In this document: one piece after another, positions 7,939 through 16,112 of the stretch
Position numbering within the stretch: position 1 is the stretch's first letter
Layout: every line of letters starts with the position of its first letter
Origin: Ensifer adhaerens
Lineage (GTDB): Bacteria > Pseudomonadota > Alphaproteobacteria > Rhizobiales > Rhizobiaceae
DNA: 64,000 bases
Assembly: GCF_000697965.2 (NCBI RefSeq)
Contig: NZ_CP015880.1
Span: 3,677,001-3,741,000, forward strand
Direction: 5' to 3'
Made by a program: the position numbers and the translations under genes
The notes under the pieces: generated by a model
Database searches by the model: none
The model's input: only the letters and a program-made list of their open reading frames with translations
What the model was told of the DNA's origin: nothing

Positions 7939-8958
7939 ATGCAGACGAGACGGATCGGTCGAACCGACCTATCGGTGACCGAGTTTAGCTTCGGCGCCGC
8001 CGGTCTTGGCGGCCTCTACCGCGAATGCACCCGCGAGTCGGCGATGGCGACCCTGGACGCTGCCTGGCAGTCGGGCATGCGCTACTTCGACGTTGCGCCC
8101 TTCTACGGCCTCGGCCTTGCCGAGCGCCGCGTCGGCGACTTCCTGCGCGATAAGCCGCGCGACCAGTTCGTGCTCTCCACCAAGGTCGGCCGTCTCCTGC
8201 ATCCGGTGCCGCAAGACGAGGTGCCGGACTATTCCTATGTGAAGCCGCTCAATTTCGACGTCACCTACGACTACAGCTATGACGGCATCATGCGCTCCAT
8301 CGAGTTCAGCTACGCCAGGCTCGGGCTCAACCGCATCGATATCCTCTATGTGCATGATATCGGCGTCTATACCCATGGCGCCGCCCGCAATGCGATCTAC
8401 TTACGGCAGTTGATGGAGGGCGGCCTCAAGGCGTTGGAGGGGCTGAAATCCTCGGGAACGATTGCGGCCTATGGTCTTGGCGTCAACGAAGTGCCGGTCT
8501 GTCTCGACGTCCTGCGCCAGGCCGATCTCGACTGCATCCTGCTGGCCGGGCGTTACACCTTGCTCGACCGGTCGGCTGTCGCCGAACTGCTGCCGCTCTG
8601 CGAGAAGAAGCAGACTTCGCTCGTCGTCGGCGGGGTCTTCAATTCGGGCATCCTGGCGACGGGACCGGTCGAAGGCGCGCATTTCGACTACATGCCGGCA
8701 ACGGAAGATATCCGGCAAAAGGTCGGTGCCATGGACGCGGTCGCCCGCGGCATGAACGTGCCGCTTGCCGCACCCGCCATGCAGTTTCCGCTCGCCAGTC
8801 CGCAGGTCGCCTCGGTGCTGCTCGGCACCGCCAAGCCGCAGAGCCTGGCGCGCAACATGGCGCTCGTCGAGCACCGGTTTTCCGCCGCCGATTTCGCCGC
8901 CTTCGAGCCGTTCACACTGGTCGCACCGGAGCTCGGGGACGAGCCGGTTCGGGTTTAA
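7939..8958 (+). CDS. Aldo/keto reductase, L-fucose/L-galactose dehydrogenase-like
   Basis: The 339-residue TIM-barrel oxidoreductase resembles the sugar 1-dehydrogenase branch of the aldo/keto reductases (L-fucose, L-galactose or D-threo-aldose dehydrogenase; pyridoxal 4-dehydrogenase is related). The catalytic tetrad is visible: Asp and Tyr in FDVAPFYGLGLAERRVG, Lys in STKVGR and His in LYVHDI. Members oxidise an aldose at C1 to a lactone with NAD(P). GGAGGAGG lies about 10 bases before the ATG, and only 32 bp separate it from uxaA, so the two are cotranscribed. In this setting it is a plausible first step feeding the aldonate dehydrogenase at 12807. Exact sugar specificity is inferred, not seen. 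Confidence 0.82.
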   Translation: MQTRRIGRTDLSVTEFSFGAAGLGGLYRECTRESAMATLDAAWQSGMRYFDVAPFYGLGLAERRVGDFLRDKPRDQFVLSTKVGRLLHPVPQDEVPDYSYVKPLNFDVTYDYSYDGIMRSIEFSYARLGLNRIDILYVHDIGVYTHGAARNAIYLRQLMEGGLKALEGLKSSGTIAAYGLGVNEVPVCLDVLRQADLDCILLAGRYTLLDRSAVAELLPLCEKKQTSLVVGGVFNSGILATGPVEGAHFDYMPATEDIRQKVGAMDAVARGMNVPLAAPAMQFPLASPQVASVLLGTAKPQSLARNMALVEHRFSAADFAAFEPFTLVAPELGDEPVRV

Positions 8959-9040
8959 CGGACGGCACTAAAGCGCCGTCTGAAATGCTGTTCCGGCAGC
9001 TTGCCAAGCCGGGATTGTTTTATTAGCATTCCAATATGTT

Positions 9041-9063
9041 TTTTATCGATAAAAGGTCGATAA
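9041..9063 (+). promoter_or_regulatory. Candidate operator upstream of the sugar ABC transporter
   Basis: TTTTATCGATAAAA (9041-9054) is a perfect 14-bp palindrome and a second CGATAA half-site follows at 9058-9063. Together with the GATAAAAG stretch shared with the uxaA control region this suggests a common regulator, most simply the GntR protein at 5304-6182. The intergenic space 8959-9125 holds no other gene; a weak GACGGC/GCCGTC hairpin at 8961-8980 lacks a T run. Confidence 0.45.
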
Positions 9064-9125
9064 GCCAGCACCTGCGATCGACCTCCAAGAAGTGGAACAC
9101 GGTGCACCAAGAGGAGAAACCTGGG

Positions 9126-10115
9126 ATGAGCATTCTGAAAAGCAGCCTTACCCGTCGCGCCTTTACCGCCCTGGCCGGCGCCGCGATGATCGCCGGCATG
9201 TCGCCGGTCGCCTCCTTCGCACAGGACGTGACGATCCCGATCATCGTCAAGGATACCACGTCCTTCTACTGGCAGATCGTGCTCGCTGGCGCCCGCGCCG
9301 CCGGCAAGGATCTCGGCGTCAACGTGCCGGAGCTCGGCGCTCAATCCGAATCCGATATCAACGGCCAGATCAGCATTCTCGAGAACGCGGTTGCGGGCGC
9401 GCCGGCTGCCGTCGTCATTTCGCCGACGGAATTCAAGGCGCTCGGCAAGCCGATCGATGAGGCGGCAAAGGCCGTTCCGATCATCGGCATCGACTCCGGT
9501 GCCGACTCCAAGGCCTTCTCGTCGTTCCTCACCACCGACAACGTCCAGGGCGGCCGCATCGCTGCCGATGGTCTCGCTGCGGCGGTCAAGGAAATGAGCG
9601 GCAAGGAAGAGGGTGAGATCGCCATCATCACCAGCCTTCCGGGCGTCGGCTCGCTCGACCAGCGCCGCGAAGGCTTCCTCGATCAGGTCAAGACCAAGTA
9701 TCCGGGCTTCAAGGTCGTCGTCGACAAATATGCCGACGGCCAGGCGACCACCGGCCTCAACATCATGACCGACCTGATCACCGCCAATCCCAACCTTGTC
9801 GGCGTCTTCGCGTCCAACCTGATCATGGCGCAGGGTGTCGGCCAGGCAATTGCCGAAAACAAGCTCGGCGACAAGATCAAGGTGATCGGCTTCGACAGCG
9901 ACGACAAGACGGTCGGCTTCCTCAAGGAAGGCGTTCTGGCCGGTCTCGTCGTTCAGGATCCCTATCGCATGGGTTATGATGGCGTGAAGACGGCGCTCGC
10001 GGTCTCGAAGAAGGAGAAGGTCGAGGCGAATGTCGATACCGGCGCCAATCTGGTGACCAAGGCCAACATGGCCGAGCCGAAGATCGACGCTCTCTTGAAC
10101 CCGAAGGTCAAGTGA
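9126..10115 (+). CDS. Sugar ABC transporter periplasmic binding protein (CUT2 family)
   Basis: The 329-residue secreted protein has an N-terminal signal sequence (MSILKSSLTRRAFTALAGAA, predicted cleavage after ASFA) followed by a type I periplasmic-binding fold of the ribose/galactose class. Visible blocks include VPELGAQSESDINGQISILE, AVVISPTEFKALGKPIDEA and VIGFDSDDKTVGFLKEGVLAGLVVQDPYRMGY near the C-terminus. It would capture the substrate of the locus in the periplasm. The ATG at 9126 is chosen because it directly begins the signal peptide and follows AGAGGAGAAACC. The gene leads binding protein-ATPase-permease in the usual order. The ligand is unknown; neighbours suggest an aldose or aldonate. 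Confidence 0.9.
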   Translation: MSILKSSLTRRAFTALAGAAMIAGMSPVASFAQDVTIPIIVKDTTSFYWQIVLAGARAAGKDLGVNVPELGAQSESDINGQISILENAVAGAPAAVVISPTEFKALGKPIDEAAKAVPIIGIDSGADSKAFSSFLTTDNVQGGRIAADGLAAAVKEMSGKEEGEIAIITSLPGVGSLDQRREGFLDQVKTKYPGFKVVVDKYADGQATTGLNIMTDLITANPNLVGVFASNLIMAQGVGQAIAENKLGDKIKVIGFDSDDKTVGFLKEGVLAGLVVQDPYRMGYDGVKTALAVSKKEKVEANVDTGANLVTKANMAEPKIDALLNPKVK

Positions 10116-10209
10116 CGACGGCTGCGGTGGGCGTTGAGCCCGCCGCACCCGCTTGCGGCCGGAACGAGGACCGGCCGCAAGCGATCTCTGCGATGGGAGG
10201 AATGCGCAG

Positions 10210-11763
10210 ATGACCGATTTGCAAGAGGCACGCGACGGGAGGACCGAAGGACTGCATGTGGCGACACGCCATCCGGTTCCGAAAGGCGAGCCTATCCTGG
10301 AGCTGCGCGCCCTGCAGAAGAAGTATGGCGCCGTCGAAGCCTTGAAGCCGGCGTCGCTGACCTTTCTTTCCGGTGAAGTTCACGCGATCGTCGGTGAGAA
10401 CGGGGCCGGCAAGTCGACGCTGATCAAGCTTCTGACCGGCGTCATCAAGCGCACGTCCGGTGAAATCTTCTGGTGCGGAAAACCCGTTCAGCTTGGCACG
10501 CCGCAGGAGGCGATTGAGCGCGGTATCAATGCCGTGCACCAGGAGGTCGTACTTTGCGCGCACCTGTCGGTCGCGGCCAATATGTTTCTCGGCGACGAGA
10601 TCAATCGCAACGGCCTGATGCGCAAGCGCGCCATGACCGATGCGGCACAAAGCGTGCTGGATGATCTCGGCTTTAACCTGCCGGCCGGTGCCGTGCTTGG
10701 TAGCCTGACGATCGGCCAGCAGCAGCTTGTCGCCACGGCACGCGCGGCCATGCGCGGCACGCAGTTTCTGATCTTCGATGAGCCGACCGCCTATCTCACC
10801 CGCCAGGAATCGGCACAGCTCTTCCGGTTGATCCGAAGGCTGCAGGCCGAAGGCGTGACGATCGTCTATATCAGCCATCGCATGGAGGAAGTGTTCGAGC
10901 TTGCCGACCGTGTCTCGGTGCTGCGTGACGGCACCCATGTCGGCACCCGCAAGATCGGCGAGACCAATGAGGCGGAACTGATCGCGCTGATGATCAACCG
11001 CACGATCGAGCAGATCTATCACAAGGAGCATTTTCCGCCCGGCGAGATGATCGTCGAGACGCGCAACTTGAGCGGTCCCGGTTTCCAGGATGTATCGCTG
11101 ACGGTGCGCGCCGGCGAGATCGTCGGCCTCTATGGGCTGATCGGCGCGGGACGCAGCGAGTTTGCGCTCGGCCTCTATGGCCGGCACCGACCAACGGCTG
11201 GAGAGATCTACTGGCAGGGCCGCAAGGTTGAGATCGCCAGCGAGCGTAAGGCCATGGACCTCGGCATTGCGCTTGCGCCGGAAAGCCGGCGCGACCAGGG
11301 CCTCTGCCTCAACCTGCCGATCGGCCTCAACATCAATCTGCCGGTTTTCAACCGGCTGACACGCGGTCTGACGATCAATGGCCAGCAGGAACGGGAAAAC
11401 GCCGACCGCCAGATTCGCGACCTGAAGATCAAGACGCCGTCACGCCGGGTGCTGGCCTCCGCCATGTCCGGCGGCAACCAGCAGAAGATCGTAATCGGCA
11501 AGTGGCTGAGCCACGGCGCCAAGCTTTTCATCTTCGACGAGCCGACGGTCGGCGTCGATGTCGGAACCAAGGCGGAAATCTATCGGCTGTTCGCACGGCT
11601 TCTGGAGAACGGGGCGGGCATCATCCTGATCTCGTCCTATCTGCCCGAGGTCTACGAACTGGCGGACCGGCTGCACGTGTTCCGGCGCGGGCGGCTGGTC
11701 GCCAGCCACGACTATCGCGCCGCGAGCCATGAGGAAGTGCTGACGCAGGCAATTGGCGTTTGA
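10210..11763 (+). CDS. Sugar ABC transporter ATP-binding protein, tandem ABC domains (CUT2)
   Basis: The 517-residue protein has two fused ATPase domains as in RbsA/MglA/XylG. Domain 1 has Walker A GENGAGKST, a divergent signature (SLTIGQQQL in place of LSGGQ) and Walker B FLIFDEPTAYLT. Domain 2 has a degenerate Walker A (GLIGAGRSE, lysine replaced by arginine), an intact signature MSGGNQQK and Walker B LFIFDEPTVGVD, the usual CUT2 asymmetry. The ATG at 10210 is selected because GGGAGGAATG lies just upstream. It energises import through the permease encoded 39 bp downstream. Confidence 0.92.
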   Translation: MTDLQEARDGRTEGLHVATRHPVPKGEPILELRALQKKYGAVEALKPASLTFLSGEVHAIVGENGAGKSTLIKLLTGVIKRTSGEIFWCGKPVQLGTPQEAIERGINAVHQEVVLCAHLSVAANMFLGDEINRNGLMRKRAMTDAAQSVLDDLGFNLPAGAVLGSLTIGQQQLVATARAAMRGTQFLIFDEPTAYLTRQESAQLFRLIRRLQAEGVTIVYISHRMEEVFELADRVSVLRDGTHVGTRKIGETNEAELIALMINRTIEQIYHKEHFPPGEMIVETRNLSGPGFQDVSLTVRAGEIVGLYGLIGAGRSEFALGLYGRHRPTAGEIYWQGRKVEIASERKAMDLGIALAPESRRDQGLCLNLPIGLNINLPVFNRLTRGLTINGQQERENADRQIRDLKIKTPSRRVLASAMSGGNQQKIVIGKWLSHGAKLFIFDEPTVGVDVGTKAEIYRLFARLLENGAGIILISSYLPEVYELADRLHVFRRGRLVASHDYRAASHEEVLTQAIGV

Positions 11764-11802
11764 ACCGATAAAAACAAACTTGAGGATGCAGGGAGGAAGA
11801 CG

Positions 11803-12780
11803 ATGAGTGCGGAAACGGTGGAGAGCGGCGCCAGCGCGGCACCACGCAAGGGCGTGAGCATTCTGTTCGGCCTTACCCTCCTGGGGTTGCTTCTGTTCCT
11901 CTGGCTGCTGTTGGGCTTCGCGACCAACAGTTTCTGGACGCCCAACAACATCAGCAACCTGCTGCGCCAGGGGGCGATGACGGCGATCCTTGCGGTTGGC
12001 CAGACCTTCGTCATCATTACCGCCGGCATCGACCTTTCGGTCGGTGCCGTGGTCGGCTTCACCAGCGTTATCGTCGCCTGGCTGCTGGCCGCCGGCGTGC
12101 CGCTCTGGATCGCCATCATCCTGACGCTCGCCTTCGGTGTCCTGATCGGCGCGTTCCACGCCTTCGGCATCGTGCGCATGGGCCTGCCGCCCTTCATCAT
12201 CACGCTGGCGACCCTGACCTCGCTCCGCGGTATCGGCCTCTTGATCACCAATGGCTCGACCATTTCGATCACCAATGAGGCCTTCACCAATTTTTCGCGG
12301 GCGGATTTCCTGGGCGTTCCCAGCCTGTTCTGGATGGTGATCGTGGTGGCGATCCCGGCCTATGTCTTCCTGCATTTGAGCCGCTTCGGCCGCTATCTCT
12401 TCGCCGTCGGCTCCAACAGTGAGGCCGCCCGTCTCTCCGGCGTCAACGTCCACCGCACGATCTATCTGGCCTACATCCTGTCGTCGACCTGCGCCGCCTT
12501 CGTTGGCCTGCTGCTTGCCTCGCGCATCGGCATCGGCAACGCCACCCAGGCCGAGGGTTGGGAACTGCAGGCGATCGCTTCGTCGGTCATCGGCGGCACC
12601 AGCCTCTTTGGGGCCGTCGGCTCGGTGCACGGGCCGCTGCTCGGCGCCTTCATCCTCGCAACGATCAACAACGGCGCCAACCTATTGAACGTCAACTCGT
12701 TCTGGCAGCGCATCATCACCGGCGCGCTGATCATCGTCATCGTCTATTTCGACCAATTGCGTCGCCGCAGCGCCCGCTAG
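11803..12780 (+). CDS. Sugar ABC transporter permease (CUT2)
   Basis: The 325-residue integral membrane protein of the RbsC/XylH type has about eight or more hydrophobic segments, starting with ILFGLTLLGLLLFLWLLL. Family signatures are GQTFVIITAGIDLSVGAV and the EAA-like cytoplasmic loop around GRYLFAVGSNSEAARLSGV, then ASSVIGGTSLFGAVGSVHGP. Only one permease gene is present, so the channel is probably a homodimer. GGAGGAAG precedes the ATG. The lgoD-like dehydrogenase follows after 26 bp. Confidence 0.92.
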   Translation: MSAETVESGASAAPRKGVSILFGLTLLGLLLFLWLLLGFATNSFWTPNNISNLLRQGAMTAILAVGQTFVIITAGIDLSVGAVVGFTSVIVAWLLAAGVPLWIAIILTLAFGVLIGAFHAFGIVRMGLPPFIITLATLTSLRGIGLLITNGSTISITNEAFTNFSRADFLGVPSLFWMVIVVAIPAYVFLHLSRFGRYLFAVGSNSEAARLSGVNVHRTIYLAYILSSTCAAFVGLLLASRIGIGNATQAEGWELQAIASSVIGGTSLFGAVGSVHGPLLGAFILATINNGANLLNVNSFWQRIITGALIIVIVYFDQLRRRSAR

Positions 12781-12806
12781 GCGCTGCCGTACTCGAGAGA
12801 ATTGCC

Positions 12807-13829
12807 ATGAAATCCGTGCTCTGCCCACAACCCGGTCGGCTGGAGGTCGTCGATCGCACACCAATCGAAACCGTGCCGGACGGTTGGGTCCGCCTTGCCG
12901 TCAGCCATGTCGGCATCTGCGGCACGGACTACCATATCTTCGCCGGCAAACATCCGTTCCTCGAATATCCGCGGGTCATGGGCCACGAGATCTCGGCAAC
13001 GGTGATTTCTGGCGGGCGAGGGACGACGATAGCGCCCGGCACGCCGGTCGTGGTCAACCCCTATCTCTCCTGTGGCGCTTGTATTGCCTGCCGAAAGGGC
13101 AAACCGAACTGCTGCACGGCCATCAAGGTTCTCGGCGTCCATACCGACGGTGCGTTTTGCGAGGAGATCGTCGTGCCGGAGGGTAATCTTTATCCGGCGG
13201 AGGGTCTGTCGCCGGAGGCGGCCGCCACCGTTGAGTTCCTGGCGATCGGTGCCCACGCGGTCCGCCGGGCATCGACGGATGCCGGGTCACGGGCGCTGGT
13301 TATCGGTGCCGGGCCAATCGGACTCGGCACGGCGATCTTCTCTCGCATCGCCGGCCATGACGTGGTGCTCGCCGACACCAGTACCGAGCGGCTGGACTTT
13401 GCCGCTCGCAAGCTCGGCTTTGCCAAGGGCATCGTCGTGGATGTTGATGCGGCGGCGCGCATTGCCGCTGCGACGGATGGCGACGGTTTCGATGTCGTCT
13501 TCGACGCCACCGGGCACGGTGGTTCGATGCAGGCGGCCTTCGCCCACGTCGCCCATGGCGGTACCCTGGTCTTCGTCAGTGTCGTCAAGGACGAGATCCG
13601 CTTCTCCGATCCGGAGTTCCACAAGCGCGAGATGACCTTGATCGGCAGCCGCAACGCGACCCGGCAGGATTTCGACCACGTCGTCGCGTCGATCGCGTCC
13701 GGCCTTGTGCCTATCGACGCGCTGATCACCCACCGCACCACGCTCGATGGCGCGGTTGCCGATCTGCCGCGATGGGCGGAGGAAAAGACGGGTCTGGTGA
13801 AGGCAGTCATCCAAGTGGCGGCCACCTGA
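12807..13829 (+). CDS. lgoD: Zinc-dependent alcohol dehydrogenase, L-galactonate 5-dehydrogenase-like
   Basis: The 340-residue medium-chain dehydrogenase has catalytic zinc ligands in GICGTD and GHE and the four-cysteine structural zinc loop in SCGACIACRKGKPNCC. The Rossmann motif is VIGAGPIGLG, with ADTS downstream suggesting NAD preference. The C-terminal stretch FSDPEFHKREMTLIGSRNAT strongly resembles, from memory, E. coli LgoD (YjjN), which oxidises L-galactonate to D-tagaturonate; the RspB relative matches less well. Tagaturonate is the substrate of the uxaB product in this locus, which supports the assignment. The ATG at 12807 fits the family start. It is the last gene of the operon. 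Specificity within the family remains an inference. Confidence 0.75.
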   Translation: MKSVLCPQPGRLEVVDRTPIETVPDGWVRLAVSHVGICGTDYHIFAGKHPFLEYPRVMGHEISATVISGGRGTTIAPGTPVVVNPYLSCGACIACRKGKPNCCTAIKVLGVHTDGAFCEEIVVPEGNLYPAEGLSPEAAATVEFLAIGAHAVRRASTDAGSRALVIGAGPIGLGTAIFSRIAGHDVVLADTSTERLDFAARKLGFAKGIVVDVDAAARIAAATDGDGFDVVFDATGHGGSMQAAFAHVAHGGTLVFVSVVKDEIRFSDPEFHKREMTLIGSRNATRQDFDHVVASIASGLVPIDALITHRTTLDGAVADLPRWAEEKTGLVKAVIQVAAT

Positions 13830-14162
13830 GTGATGGCGGCTTTGCTGCATCGCCACAGGGGAGCGTACCCATATTTTCCTGCGGCGAGGCTCCAGGTTTT
13901 CCTGAAAACGTCAGGCAGCGTGCCTCAATGCACGAAAACAGCGGAAAACGGCCAGTTTCGAGCAAGCTCGTTTGCAAATCGTCAGGAATCCAGATTCATT
14001 CTAGCTTCAGGCCTTGTATCGAGGCGAGACGGGTATATTTGTTGCACTGCACAAGAAAAATGGTAGTCTGGCAGCGATTGCGGACACCAAGACAAACAAT
14101 CGCAAGCTTGCGTCCGACCGGGAGCGGCGTTGTCGTTGATTGAACCAAGGGGTACGCTTCCC
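13830..14162. other. Intergenic region upstream of phaZ
   Basis: No convincing gene is present in these 333 bases. Small dyads are GTTTTC-CT-GAAAAC (13896-13909), CGTGC-N6-GCACG (13919-13934) and CGAGC-AA-GCTCG (13959-13970); the last could be a weak terminator for the sugar operon. TATATT at 14034-14039 is a possible -10 element without a good -35. It abuts TTGTTGCACTGCACAA (14039-14054), a TGCA-C-TGCA motif of the kind bound by PhaR/AniA regulators of polyhydroxybutyrate genes. Confidence 0.4.
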
Positions 14163-15437
14163 ATGTTCTACCAGCTCTATGAACTGAACCACGCAATGAT
14201 GGCGCCGTGGCGCACGGCAGCCGACGCCATGCGGCTCGCGTTCAGCAATCCGATGAACCCCGTCTCGCACACCTATTTCGGTCGCGCCGCCGCCGCCGGT
14301 CTCGAAGTGTTCGAGCGCTCCACCCGCCGTTATGGCAAGCCGGAGTTCGGTCTTCCCGAGACTGTGGTCGATGGTCAATCGGTTTCGATCTACGAACGCA
14401 TCGTCTGGCGGGCGCCATTCTGCAACCTCATTCATTTCGAGCGTGCGCTTCCCAAGGGCCGCGCGCCCGATCCGAAGGTGCTCATCGTCGCGCCGATGTC
14501 CGGCCACTATGCGACGCTGTTGCGCGGCACGGTCGAGGCGCTGCTTCCGCATTCCGATATCTACATCACCGACTGGATCGATGCCCGCATGGTGCCGCTC
14601 AGCGAAGGCACCTTCGATCTCGATGATTACATCGACTACGTCATCCAGATGCTGCATTTCCTCGGGCCCGACACGCATGTGATCGGCGTCTGTCAGCCCG
14701 CGGTGCCGGTGCTCGCCGCCGTCGCGCTGATGGAAGCTGCCGACGATCCGCTGTCGCCGGCGACGATGACGCTGATGGGCGGCCCGATCGACACCCGCAT
14801 CAACCCGACCGGCGTCAACCAGCTGGCGGAAGAACGTTCGATCGAATGGTTCCGTGACAATGTCATCATGCCGGTGCCGTGGCCGCAGCCGGGTTTCATG
14901 CGCATGGTCTATCCGGGCTTCCTGCAGCTCTCCGGCTTCATGTCGATGAATCTCGACCGGCACCTGATCGCCCACAAGGAGTTCTTCGCCCATCTGGTGA
15001 AAAACGACGGCGATGCCGCCGAGAAGCACCGTGACTTCTATGATGAATATCTCGCGGTCATGGACCTGACGGCCGAATTCTACCTGCAGACCGTGCAGGT
15101 GGTGTTCATGCAGCACGCGCTGCCGAAGGGCGAGATGATGCATCGCGGCAAGCGCGTCGACACGACCGCGATCAAGAAGGTCGCGCTCTTGACGGTCGAA
15201 GGCGAGAACGACGATATCTCGGGCGTTGGCCAGACGAAGGCGGCGCAGACCATCTGCACCAACATCCCGGATCATATGCGTATGCACTACATGCAGCCGG
15301 ATGTCGGTCACTACGGCGTCTTCAACGGCTCTCGCTTCCGCCGCGAAATCGCGCCGCGCATCGTCGCGTTCCACCGCGAGCATGCGCGCCACGCAAAACC
15401 GGTAAAGCAACTGATCAAGGGCGGAAAGTCGGCCTGA
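14163..15437 (+). CDS. phaZ: Intracellular poly(3-hydroxybutyrate) depolymerase
   Basis: The 424-residue alpha/beta hydrolase mobilises stored polyhydroxybutyrate in the cytoplasm. The nucleophile is Cys177 in the lipase-box variant GVCQP, typical of the i-PHB depolymerase PhaZ family in place of a serine GXSXG box. Other family features are the start MFYQLYELNHAMMAPWR, VAPMSGHYATLLRGTV and the C-terminal histidine region MQPDVGHYGVFNGSRFR. The ATG at 14163 is preferred over 14130 because family similarity starts there. The gene is monocistronic; the upstream TGCA-rich motif hints at control by a PHB-sensing repressor. Confidence is high. Confidence 0.94.
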   Translation: MFYQLYELNHAMMAPWRTAADAMRLAFSNPMNPVSHTYFGRAAAAGLEVFERSTRRYGKPEFGLPETVVDGQSVSIYERIVWRAPFCNLIHFERALPKGRAPDPKVLIVAPMSGHYATLLRGTVEALLPHSDIYITDWIDARMVPLSEGTFDLDDYIDYVIQMLHFLGPDTHVIGVCQPAVPVLAAVALMEAADDPLSPATMTLMGGPIDTRINPTGVNQLAEERSIEWFRDNVIMPVPWPQPGFMRMVYPGFLQLSGFMSMNLDRHLIAHKEFFAHLVKNDGDAAEKHRDFYDEYLAVMDLTAEFYLQTVQVVFMQHALPKGEMMHRGKRVDTTAIKKVALLTVEGENDDISGVGQTKAAQTICTNIPDHMRMHYMQPDVGHYGVFNGSRFRREIAPRIVAFHREHARHAKPVKQLIKGGKSA

Positions 15438-15583
15438 TCCCGGCTCTTGGGTCGTTTTGACCGCGTAGAGTCAAGGGTTTGTCGGATTCCGGAGGGAGGC
15501 GTCTTGCAGAGCCAAGGGCGCCTTCCCACATCGTTTTCATCGGGTCGCATGGGCGGCCCGGATGATTGCGAGGAATCCTGAAG

Positions 15584-16003
15584 ATGAACCAATCTGCAAT
15601 GATCCGTCCGGATTGGACGCCCGCGACCATCGCCCTGATGGTGCTTGGCTTTGTGGTCTTCTGGCCGCTCGGCCTGGCCATGCTCGCGTACATTCTCTTT
15701 GGCGAAAAGCTCAAGACGTTCAAGAAAGACGCAAACGATACGGTGGATGGCATGTGCTCGGCTTTCAAGCGCGGCGGCCGCCGTTCCAACTGGACGCATC
15801 GTACCGGCAACGTCGCTTTCGACGACTGGCGCGAAGCTGAACTGGCTCGCCTCGAAGAGGAGCGCCGCAAGCTCGACGAGATGCGCGAAGAATTCGACAC
15901 CTACGTGCGCGAGCTTCGCCGCGCCAAGGACCAGGAAGAGTTCGACCGCTTCATGCGCGATCGCAAGAATGGTGGCTCGGGTCCGATTGTCGAAGCCCAT
16001 TAA
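15584..16003 (+). CDS. DUF2852 membrane-anchored coiled-coil protein
   Basis: This 139-residue rhizobial protein of unknown function has one hydrophobic segment at about residues 16-40 (TIALMVLGFVVFWPLGLAML). A charged region follows and then a likely coiled coil at about 88-130 (ELARLEEERRKLDEMREEF). It matches the DUF2852 pattern: an N-terminal membrane anchor, SNWTHRTGN(V)AFDDWRE in the middle and a charged helix. The ATG at 15584 is preferred over 15566 because AGGAATC lies about 8 bases upstream. No operon partner is evident, and no function can be assigned. Confidence 0.8.
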   Translation: MNQSAMIRPDWTPATIALMVLGFVVFWPLGLAMLAYILFGEKLKTFKKDANDTVDGMCSAFKRGGRRSNWTHRTGNVAFDDWREAELARLEEERRKLDEMREEFDTYVRELRRAKDQEEFDRFMRDRKNGGSGPIVEAH

Positions 16004-16019
16004 CCTGACGAAACCGCTT

Positions 16020-16043
16020 CCGGCGTTTCACATGAAACGCCGG
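16020..16043. repeat. Perfect-arm palindrome with parS-like core
   Basis: CCGGCGTTTCA-CA-TGAAACGCCGG has 11-bp perfect arms and a 2-base centre. The inner GTTTCACATGAAAC differs by one base from the general ParB-site core GTTTCACGTGAAAC. It lies in the 109-bp gap between the DUF2852 gene and the peptidase gene and lacks a T run, so it is not a typical terminator. Confidence 0.45.
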
Positions 16044-16112
16044 ATCACTCTCGGCACGCATCCAACCAGCGAACAGTAGGCGAAAGCCCCGCGAATCGGT
16101 TAGAAAGCCTGC

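Noticed and set aside
8961..8980. GACGGC/GCCGTC hairpin as terminator after the AKR gene
   Set aside because: The stem is only 6 bp and no T run follows, so transcription into the transporter operon may continue.
13830..14066. 78-codon frame after the lgoD-like gene
   Set aside because: There is no ribosome-binding site or recognisable motif and the composition differs from neighbours; treated as intergenic.
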